This document shows positions 1 to 5,822 of a stretch of DNA of 5,822 nt, piece after piece. Made by a program: the position numbers and the translations under genes. Each line of letters starts with the position of its first letter. Positions within the stretch are counted from its first letter, which is position 1. The DNA comes from Phycisphaeraceae bacterium. Its GTDB lineage: Bacteria > Planctomycetota > Phycisphaerae > Phycisphaerales > Phycisphaeraceae. The notes under the pieces were generated by a model. It worked only from the letters and a program-made list of their open reading frames with translations. It made no database searches and was not told the origin of the DNA. Where the stretch lies: positions 1 through 5,822 of the forward strand of contig JAESSU010000323.1 of NCBI GenBank assembly GCA_016763955.1. The letters are read 5' to 3'.

Positions 1-60
1 CCATTATTTTGCCGGAAAGTGATTCGTAGAAGCATGGCCTGTCGAGGCGGCTTTAAAATT

Positions 61-3000
61 ATGCCCGACGCACAACAAACACATCAGAGTTCATTTGCCG
101 GCACGTCCGATGCCTCCTCTTTGAGGCGTGTGCTGATTGTGCTGCGCCCCTATTTTATGAAGCTGGCGATTGTCTTTGTCGTCATGATGGCATTAACGGG
201 TGTGAACCTTACGGTTCCCTATTGCATTGGCTTGCTCTTTAACAACGTCTTCCCTAGTAAAGCCAGTCCGGAAGGGAATCCCAAATTACTTTGGTTGATC
301 CTTTTAGGCATGATCGTGATTTATGGCGCTCGCAATGCACTGTTTTTTCACTTCAAATACGCCGTGGTGGAAATTGGCGAAAACTTCTGCTTCACATTGC
401 GAAATAAACTCTTTGAACATCTCCAGCAATTAAATCTTAGCTTCTTCCGTCAACATAATGCAGGGAAAATCTCCAGTAAGGTGATGAACGACAGTTACGT
501 TATTCAGCAGTTTATTCAAGATGATCTGCCCAAGTTGCTTCAGGCTGTGTTTATGTTCCTGTGTATCATGATCATTATTTTTATGGTCAACTGGCCTCTG
601 GCATTGGCCAGTACCGTGGTCTTGCCCATTCACTTGTTTGTCTATTATCGTTTCCGCGTGCCGATTAAAAGAGCAGGCAAAGACGCTGCTGAGCAACTGT
701 CGATTGTTCATGGGAATCTGATCGAAAAATTCTTAGGTGTCGAAGTCGTCAAAGGTTTTTCTGCTGAGGAGCGTGAAAATCAAGCATTCGTTCGTGCGAT
801 CGACATTTCACGTAAAAGCCAACTTCAGTCTAAGACGTATATCGTCTTCCAGAAAATCACAGCTGATATGCTCATTGGTGTGGGGACTGTTTCGCTGATT
901 GGTTTTGGGGCTTATCAAGTGCTTAAGAAGCCTGACCCACTGAACCCTCAAAATGTGCCGATGCTCGCAGGCACATTTATTATGTTTTTTGCCTATATCA
1001 AGATGCTTTATCCCACCGTCATTGATCTGATGGGCGGGTTGGCTAAGTTCACACGCGCAACCGCATCCATTGACCGCGTCTTTGAAATGCTCGACCTTGA
1101 AGATGTTGAAGTGCAACCCCATAGCCAGGCACTAAAGCCAGACATTCGTGGGCATATTGCTTTTAAGGATGTGAGCTTTTCCTATGGGGACAGTAAGGAT
1201 GTTCTCAAAAAGGTTACCTTCAAAGTCCGCCCCGGTCAGGTGTGTGCAATCGTCGGGGCCTCCGGTGCAGGCAAGAGCACGCTCGTTGGACTTGTTCCCC
1301 GGTTTCAAAATGTGACATCAGGAACCATTGAAATCGATGGCTTAAAGCTTCACGAAATTGATCTGAACCATCTACGCTCACAAATGGGTATCGTCTTTCA
1401 GGAATGTTTTTTGTTTAACAGTACCGTGCTAGAAAATCTCCGATATGCAAAGCCTGATGCATCCATGCGACAGATTATTGATGTGGCGCAGCGCACTGGC
1501 GCACATGATTTTATCCAGAAATTACCCGACGGCTATGACACCATTCTCGGTGAAAACGGGATGACACTTTCCCGTGGTGAGAAACAACGACTCACACTCG
1601 CGCGAGCAATGCTCAGAAATCCGAAAATCCTAATTCTCGACGAAGCAACGGCCTCGATTGACTCAGCTTCCGAAGCTCAAATTGTCCCCGCGATTCTCCA
1701 ATTTATGCATGGCAAAACCACGCTTATGATCACCCATCGACCTGAACTTTTGCGCCATGCCGACATGGTTGTGCATCTTGAAGAGGGTTATGTCAGCTAC
1801 CAAGGACCCCCCGATATGTTCAGTCATCAAGACTTCCGCACAGAGGCTCAACAGCAGGCACAAACGCCTGCACCTGGACCTGAGCTTAATACTCAAGACC
1901 CTAATACCCAAGACCCCTCGCAAGATGAAGATGCTCGCGAAAGTTCAGGTACATGGCAGTCACTACGCAGCATTGCCTGGGTGGGCTTGATGCTCGGCTT
2001 GTTGTTTTGCAATCCGGGCATGCCCAAAGCCATCGCGCAGAACACAGCACCTAATGCCATCTTTGAACCGATGGTGGGCATGAACGATCTGGAAGCCGCT
2101 GAGTTGCTCGACGTGGTTGAAGCGAGACTCACTGCCCAAGGATATTTTGGGCGTGTCACCAAGGCCCTGCGTAAACGCATGCCTTCGCTTGAGGGGTATC
2201 GACAAACGCGATTGCTCGCGAAGACCGATCAGAAGGGCGTGCATCTGATTCAGCTAGGTTACAAAGTTTTTAAAAGCCAGCCGCTACATTTATGGGTTGC
2301 AGCGGCGACAGTCGCCCCAGAGGGCAAGTTGACTCCGATGGATCTTACGGCACTCAAAAAAGTGCTCGCAGAATCGCGTAAGAGTATGGCAGCTCGCCAA
2401 GGTGCGATGAAAATTGCAGACCTTGCCATCAATAAAATCAGACTCAGTTACATCGAACCTGATCGTTGTATGGCAATGCTTAAAACCCTGGGTTACCAGG
2501 TCATTGAATACAAGAGCGGACCTAAAGGCCCCGGTGGGTATCAGACAATTAACCCCAATAAACCCGTGGACCCTAAAAAGCTGCCTATTGTGGTTGCAAT
2601 GCCCGGGACGGATGCGACAAATTTGGTGGGAGGTGCTAAAGCGACCAAAGGTCAGTTCGGCTTGACGATGACGCCTAGCATCGCATCGGACTTGAAAAAT
2701 CACACGTCCGCAGCACCGATGATGGAATTGATGGTGCTTTCTGATGAGTCCCGCCCGCAGCAGTATGCCCGTCTTTTGGAATTGATTCGTAACACAATTG
2801 ATGTGCCTGCTCGTCAAATTTTGATTGAAGCGATGGTCTTGGAAGTCGCCCAGACATCGTTGGATGAACTAGGGATTCAATGGGAATTGCAAACGCCTCG
2901 TAATGCGATTTCAAATTTACGGCTCGGTCGATTGCCTGCGTTTAGTGCGACGGATCCGGCTGCTTTGAGTCTTGGCCTAACGGATGTGTTTGGTGAATTT

Positions 3001-4542
3001 AGCGTGAAGCTCGAAGCGCTGGTGACTTCCAATAAAGCTAAAATTCTTTCACGCCCAAGTATTTTGACCTTAGATAACCGGCAGGCATCGATTCGTGTGG
3101 GAGAAGAAATTCCCGTAGCGACAAGTGTGACGGGGGCTTCGAATTCCGATAAAGTGAGCTTTAATTTTAAGTATATTCCCATTGGGATTCTGCTTAATGT
3201 CCGGCCCCGTGTCACCGCTGATGGTGAAAATGTGTCCCTGCAAATCGACGCGATCGTTTCGTCACAAGTGCCCGGTGAGTCACTTGAATTGCGTGATGTC
3301 AATACCGGCCAGCTCTTAGCCAGTGCGCCTCGAATTTCCACCCGCCGCGTGCAAACGTACTCACGCGTGGCTAACAATACGCCCTTTATCATTGGCGGGT
3401 TGGTGGCTGAGGATGATGTCGAATTAGAAAGTAAGATCCCTTTGTTAGGTGATCTGCCGATATTAGGGGCCTTGTTTAAGCGATCTTCAAAAAAGCGTCT
3501 TAAACGTGAGGTGATCATTGTGATTACGCCTTATGTCTTAGCGGCTGATGAGTATGCAGGCAGGAACATGCCCAAGGATGAGGACTCGTTTGATAGCTTT
3601 GGTAATGAGCTGTTCCGTGATGCGTATCGCATTCGCAGTGAGGATGTTTTTGACCTGACGTTCTTGCTTAAAAATTTGGGACTCCAAAGGCTTCAGTCGC
3701 TTTCAGAACAGGCTGTTTCGAAGAATGCATCATTAGCTGACATGTATCCCTTTGATCGCTTTTCACGCAGTCGGATTCCTGGCGAGCGGATTATCGTCTA
3801 CCGCCAGATGTATGAAGTGATCAAGCGTCGCCGTATTCAGGATCAGGTCAATCTTCAGAAATTGATTAGTTTTAAACCGCAGACTGATCTGGCGCAAACT
3901 CAGATGGATGTTTCCTTTGTCTGGCCCCAGATTCATCAACTGCTTGGCTTGCCCAAACCCCCACGTCCAGATGGTGAAGACCGTGGTGATCCTGATACGA
4001 CTGCGTTATTTAATGCGTTAGGTGATCGCGCGATTGCTCTGACATGGACGGTTCAGCGTTACGGGCGAGGCGGCGCGGAACTGTTGGCTCAGCCGGTTCC
4101 GCAGATTAAATTGGTGGATTGTCCAGACCGCAAGACATGGTCGAACCTGCTCTGGGAGATGAACCAACCGGGTAAGAAGGATGGTAAGCAACGTTACACT
4201 ATTTTGATTCACGATCAGCGAGACCTTGTGCGTTTGAAACGCGCTATCGTGATCAAGCATACGGTGAATCTAAATGCCAAGGAAAGTGAACTGTCACTTA
4301 AGAATTTCTCAGTGGGGCGTTTGTTACTAATGCCGATGGTCAAGCGGGACAAGGTGTATCTCGTTGATGATCAGGTTGCCAAGTACTTCTTCTTTTCTGA
4401 GTTGTATTACCCAGCGATGCGAGGAGAACTCCAGCGTGATGCAGAAGCTTTGCAGAACATTTTACGCGATGGTGCTTTGGGGCGGTTACTCGATGATCCG
4501 GGTGAAGTAGACCGGCCTGCCCAGTGGGTCCCTGATCATTAA
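61..4542 (+). CDS. ABC exporter (membrane domain + ATPase) fused to an outer-membrane secretin
   Basis: The product is 1493 residues counted from the ATG at 61. Residues 32-326 form a six-helix exporter membrane domain (helices near 32-59, 76-98, 161-194 as a pair, 266-288, 301-326), with an SFFRQHNAGKI coupling-helix motif at 127-137. Residues 361-586 are the ATPase: A-loop Y375, Walker A GASGAGKST with K405, Q-loop Q447, signature LSRGE at 503-507, Walker B ILILDE with D527/E528, and switch H559. A polar linker (587-634) and a signal-peptide-like segment (635-659) lead to a secretin: N-domain 793-917 and core 918-1160, including IGGL (1111-1114), PLLGDLPILG (from 1127) and the closing VITP. 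Residues 1161-1493 are unrecognised. By family knowledge it should couple ATP-driven export to an outer-membrane pore; the substrate is unknown. The start is uncertain: the frame is open to base 1, with alternatives GTG 19 and ATG 34. I chose ATG 61 because it leaves a typical short tail before the first helix. No internal stop or frameshift is seen. Confidence 0.9.
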   Translation: MPDAQQTHQSSFAGTSDASSLRRVLIVLRPYFMKLAIVFVVMMALTGVNLTVPYCIGLLFNNVFPSKASPEGNPKLLWLILLGMIVIYGARNALFFHFKYAVVEIGENFCFTLRNKLFEHLQQLNLSFFRQHNAGKISSKVMNDSYVIQQFIQDDLPKLLQAVFMFLCIMIIIFMVNWPLALASTVVLPIHLFVYYRFRVPIKRAGKDAAEQLSIVHGNLIEKFLGVEVVKGFSAEERENQAFVRAIDISRKSQLQSKTYIVFQKITADMLIGVGTVSLIGFGAYQVLKKPDPLNPQNVPMLAGTFIMFFAYIKMLYPTVIDLMGGLAKFTRATASIDRVFEMLDLEDVEVQPHSQALKPDIRGHIAFKDVSFSYGDSKDVLKKVTFKVRPGQVCAIVGASGAGKSTLVGLVPRFQNVTSGTIEIDGLKLHEIDLNHLRSQMGIVFQECFLFNSTVLENLRYAKPDASMRQIIDVAQRTGAHDFIQKLPDGYDTILGENGMTLSRGEKQRLTLARAMLRNPKILILDEATASIDSASEAQIVPAILQFMHGKTTLMITHRPELLRHADMVVHLEEGYVSYQGPPDMFSHQDFRTEAQQQAQTPAPGPELNTQDPNTQDPSQDEDARESSGTWQSLRSIAWVGLMLGLLFCNPGMPKAIAQNTAPNAIFEPMVGMNDLEAAELLDVVEARLTAQGYFGRVTKALRKRMPSLEGYRQTRLLAKTDQKGVHLIQLGYKVFKSQPLHLWVAAATVAPEGKLTPMDLTALKKVLAESRKSMAARQGAMKIADLAINKIRLSYIEPDRCMAMLKTLGYQVIEYKSGPKGPGGYQTINPNKPVDPKKLPIVVAMPGTDATNLVGGAKATKGQFGLTMTPSIASDLKNHTSAAPMMELMVLSDESRPQQYARLLELIRNTIDVPARQILIEAMVLEVAQTSLDELGIQWELQTPRNAISNLRLGRLPAFSATDPAALSLGLTDVFGEFSVKLEALVTSNKAKILSRPSILTLDNRQASIRVGEEIPVATSVTGASNSDKVSFNFKYIPIGILLNVRPRVTADGENVSLQIDAIVSSQVPGESLELRDVNTGQLLASAPRISTRRVQTYSRVANNTPFIIGGLVAEDDVELESKIPLLGDLPILGALFKRSSKKRLKREVIIVITPYVLAADEYAGRNMPKDEDSFDSFGNELFRDAYRIRSEDVFDLTFLLKNLGLQRLQSLSEQAVSKNASLADMYPFDRFSRSRIPGERIIVYRQMYEVIKRRRIQDQVNLQKLISFKPQTDLAQTQMDVSFVWPQIHQLLGLPKPPRPDGEDRGDPDTTALFNALGDRAIALTWTVQRYGRGGAELLAQPVPQIKLVDCPDRKTWSNLLWEMNQPGKKDGKQRYTILIHDQRDLVRLKRAIVIKHTVNLNAKESELSLKNFSVGRLLLMPMVKRDKVYLVDDQVAKYFFFSELYYPAMRGELQRDAEALQNILRDGALGRLLDDPGEVDRPAQWVPDH
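1802..1818 (+). promoter_or_regulatory. Possible internal ribosome binding site and ATG start for a free secretin
   Basis: AAGGA at 1802-1806 lies nine bases before an in-frame ATG at 1816 (M586), at the end of the ATPase domain. This is a better Shine-Dalgarno match than anything before the three candidate starts at the 5' end of the gene. Initiation here would give a 908-residue protein holding the linker, the signal-like segment and the whole secretin. Against it, about 50 polar residues would precede the hydrophobic segment, which is long for a signal-peptide n-region. A short purine motif of this kind can also occur by chance. Confidence 0.3.
1888..1917 (+). repeat. 15-bp tandem duplication in the linker
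   Basis: Two adjacent 15-base units (1888-1902 and 1903-1917) differ at two positions, both T/C. Each encodes NTQDP. They lie in the Q/P/D-rich linker between the ATPase and the secretin. The length is a multiple of three, so copy-number change would keep the frame. The duplication probably reflects relaxed length constraint in a flexible tether. Confidence 0.85.
1963..2037 (+). other. Internal signal peptide or transmembrane segment before the secretin
   Basis: Residues 635-659 of the fusion read like a Sec signal peptide. An arginine (R636) is followed by a short hydrophobic core (IAWVGLMLGLLF), then helix-breaking N, P and G residues, and an A-I-A sequence just before Q660. That matches the small-x-small rule for signal peptidase I, with predicted cleavage after A659. 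The segment lies exactly between the cytoplasmic ATPase and the periplasmic N-domain, where a membrane crossing is required. It could be cleaved, releasing a free secretin, or kept as a seventh membrane helix. No in-frame ATG, GTG or TTG lies between M586 and this segment. Confidence 0.65.
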
Positions 4543-4783
4543 AGTGATCTCCATTTAGCCGTAACGGTTAAAAAGCCCTGCCACTTCTGTGTCATAGGCG
4601 GATGTGGTGTCATCGCTATCGCAGTTAGCAGTATAGTTGGGTTATACCACCCTGCACTGTTTTTGCTTAGGTAAACTTCCGGGGGGGCCGATAATGTCAT
4701 TGAATCCGTTGCGGGAATGCGTTACCGTGCAATGTTGGAATTGCTAGACTGGATGTTTGGCATTGTCTACTGTGTTTTCAGGG
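4543..4783. other. Intergenic gap with no confident gene
   Basis: This 241-base gap separates the fusion gene from the VWA gene. It contains a direct GTGTCAT pair (near 4590 and 4608), a weak inverted repeat GTATA/TATAC (4631-4635 and 4643-4647) upstream of a T5 run (4660-4664), a G7 run (4681-4687) and a GATAAT hexamer (4690-4695). The hexamer resembles a -10 box but has no good -35 box at normal spacing. I see no tRNA, convincing terminator or riboswitch. A 28-codon frame, ATG 4717 to TAA 4803, overlaps the VWA start by 20 bases; it is too short to call. The same strand and absence of a strong terminator allow, but do not prove, cotranscription of the two genes. Confidence 0.6.
4554..4572. 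repeat. 19-base imperfect palindrome after the fusion gene
   Basis: The arms TTTAGCCGT and ACGGTTAAA flank a central A, with one imperfect pair (G opposite T). As RNA it could form an eight-pair stem with a UAA loop, starting 12 bases after the stop codon. No T-run follows on either strand, so it is a poor rho-independent terminator. It could be an mRNA 3'-end structure or a protein-binding site, or it may be chance. Confidence 0.3.
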
Positions 4784-5822
4784 ATGAAACGGTTGGAAGA
4801 TAAAGGCTTTATTGATCAGACCCAGTGGCAGCGTGTCCTCTTAGAGCAGACACCGTCCGCTGATCATACGCCCACTTCTGACGATAAAAATCCCCAAGAA
4901 AAAACAAACCAACGAAAGAATTCTCAAGGGAAGGCTTCTTGGGCTTCCGGGGCGGCATGGGTGTTTTCGATTTTGCTTCATTTAATTTTGGTGTTCTTAG
5001 CAGGGGTTTGGGTTTGGCAACAGCCACCTAAGCAACTTCGTGATCCGATCATTCCCACGGTCCGGTTATCTGCAACGCCTGGGGCAGCTGTATTTGATTT
5101 GCAGACACAGCTTGTCGCAGCTTTGCCGAAGTTGGACATGCAAGCGATCATGGAGCCGACGTTTGAGCAGCTTCCGGGTTTAAGTCTTGATGCGTCACAG
5201 GCGACTGCTTTATTGTTGATTCCTTCACCTTTATCTGTCACCGTGCCAACGATGCCAGCACCTCTGCCTGCTATTGATTCACCTGTTGGATCGAATCCTT
5301 TTGCAGGTTTGATGCCCAGAGCCCTTGAGCCGACCGCCGCCTTTTTTGGTGTTGCGGGTAATGCACAGAATATTGTTTATGTGGTGGATGCCTCCGGGTC
5401 TTTGGTTGATACTTTGCCTTATGTGCTAGCCGAGTTACGTCGTTCTATTTTGCGACTCTCTGAAGAACAGCGGTTTGCCGTTTTGTTTTTTCAAGGTCGC
5501 AGTGTGTTGCAAATTCCACCTGCTGGCTTAAGGCAGGCCACCATTATCAATCAGCAACGTGCGGTGCAATGGATCGATCCTGATGCGGGTCATCTCTTTG
5601 CCAAAGGCAAGTCCAATCCGCTGCCAGCTGTTAAGCAAGCTTTGAGTTATGAGCCGGACTTATTATTTTTGCTCACCGATAATCTTGCTGCCCAGCAGAC
5701 GGGCATGGGAAATGACCAGACTTTGCTGCGTGAAATTGCAGAGGCAAATACTGTTCAAACCGCGATCCATACGATCCAGTTCCTCTACCATGACACCCCC
5801 CCCGCCCCCGGAACTGCCCTCG
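4784..5822 (+). CDS. TolA/TonB-like-anchored VWA domain protein, 3' end outside the window
   Basis: Only the first 346 residues are visible, and the frame is still open at the window edge. Residues 1-52 are polar and end in an R/K-containing stretch, followed by one membrane helix (about 57-78). Positive charge on its N-terminal side predicts an N-in, C-out orientation. The helix carries S62-x3-H66, as in TonB and TolA anchors. A linker (79-195), proline-rich at 147-172, leads to a VWA domain beginning NIVYVVDASGS. Its metal site is D202-x-S204-x-S206, probably S277 in GKSN where the family usually has threonine, and D299 in LLTD. VWA domains usually bind protein partners through a divalent metal, here probably in the periplasm. 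An in-frame TAG at 4745 limits the start; ATG 4784 is preferred over GTG 4772, and neither has a clear ribosome site. The partner is unknown. Confidence 0.85.
   Translation, partial: MKRLEDKGFIDQTQWQRVLLEQTPSADHTPTSDDKNPQEKTNQRKNSQGKASWASGAAWVFSILLHLILVFLAGVWVWQQPPKQLRDPIIPTVRLSATPGAAVFDLQTQLVAALPKLDMQAIMEPTFEQLPGLSLDASQATALLLIPSPLSVTVPTMPAPLPAIDSPVGSNPFAGLMPRALEPTAAFFGVAGNAQNIVYVVDASGSLVDTLPYVLAELRRSILRLSEEQRFAVLFFQGRSVLQIPPAGLRQATIINQQRAVQWIDPDAGHLFAKGKSNPLPAVKQALSYEPDLLFLLTDNLAAQQTGMGNDQTLLREIAEANTVQTAIHTIQFLYHDTPPAPGTAL

Noticed and set aside
1757..1990. 77-codon + strand frame overlapping the fusion linker, considered as a missed start for the secretin after a frameshift
   Set aside because: It ends inside the hydrophobic segment, its product looks like no protein I know, and the main frame reads through the linker without a stop. 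A sequencing frameshift is possible but nothing here requires it.
1999..2010. Cysteine after LLF (C650), considered as a lipoprotein lipobox
   Set aside because: The residue before the cysteine is phenylalanine, whereas a lipobox needs glycine, alanine or serine there. The A-I-A site nearby fits signal peptidase I better.
2877..3518. 213-codon reverse-strand frame, with similar ones at 2290-2817 and elsewhere
   Set aside because: They lie opposite strongly conserved secretin coding sequence and have no recognisable domains. They are antisense shadows.
4534..4549. GATCA/TGATC inverted repeat spanning the stop codon, considered as a terminator
   Set aside because: The stem has only five A/T-rich pairs and no T-run follows.
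4629..4664. CAGT/ACTG and GTATA/TATAC pairings ahead of a T5 run, considered as a rho-independent terminator
   Set aside because: The stems are short, compete with each other, and the best one ends 12 bases before the T-run.
4663..4695. TTGCTT and GATAAT, considered as a promoter for the VWA gene
   Set aside because: The spacing is 21 bases, well outside the usual 16-18, and no better -35 box is present.
4809..5241. Two reverse-strand frames (72 and 87 codons) opposite the VWA gene
   Set aside because: The forward frame has a clear membrane anchor and VWA motifs. The reverse frames have no recognisable features.

Overview
The window looks like chromosomal DNA from a diderm bacterium, because it encodes a secretin, an outer-membrane channel family. 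Base composition is balanced, with roughly half G+C judged by eye. Large multidomain envelope proteins, long weakly conserved linkers, weak Shine-Dalgarno signals and a membrane-anchored von Willebrand A (VWA) protein remind me of Planctomycetota, perhaps the Phycisphaerae. That placement is an inference, since no marker gene is present.

Layout. Bases 61-4542 (+) hold one uninterrupted 1493-codon gene. Its first 586 or so residues are a complete type-I-style ABC exporter half-transporter: six membrane helices, then an ATPase domain. A polar Q/P/D-rich linker and an internal signal-peptide-like segment follow. The rest is a secretin with an N-domain, a complete core and about 330 unrecognised C-terminal residues. 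Bases 4543-4783 are a gap with a few small inverted repeats, a G7 tract and only doubtful small reading frames. From 4784 to the window end, and beyond it, runs a second + strand gene. It encodes a protein with a TolA/TonB-like membrane anchor, a proline-rich stretch and a VWA domain with a recognisable metal site.

How they may work together (inference). The topology is self-consistent. The ATPase domain ends in the cytoplasm, the internal hydrophobic segment would carry the chain across the inner membrane, and the secretin would sit in the periplasm and outer membrane. The first gene therefore encodes an inner-membrane pump and an outer-membrane gate as one polypeptide, a fusion I do not know as a described architecture. 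The VWA protein could be a periplasmic partner, and its SxxxH anchor suggests possible coupling to an ExbBD/TolQR-type motor that is not in the window. Whether the pump and gate stay joined, or are separated by signal peptidase or internal translation initiation, is the main open question. The substrate cannot be read from the sequence.
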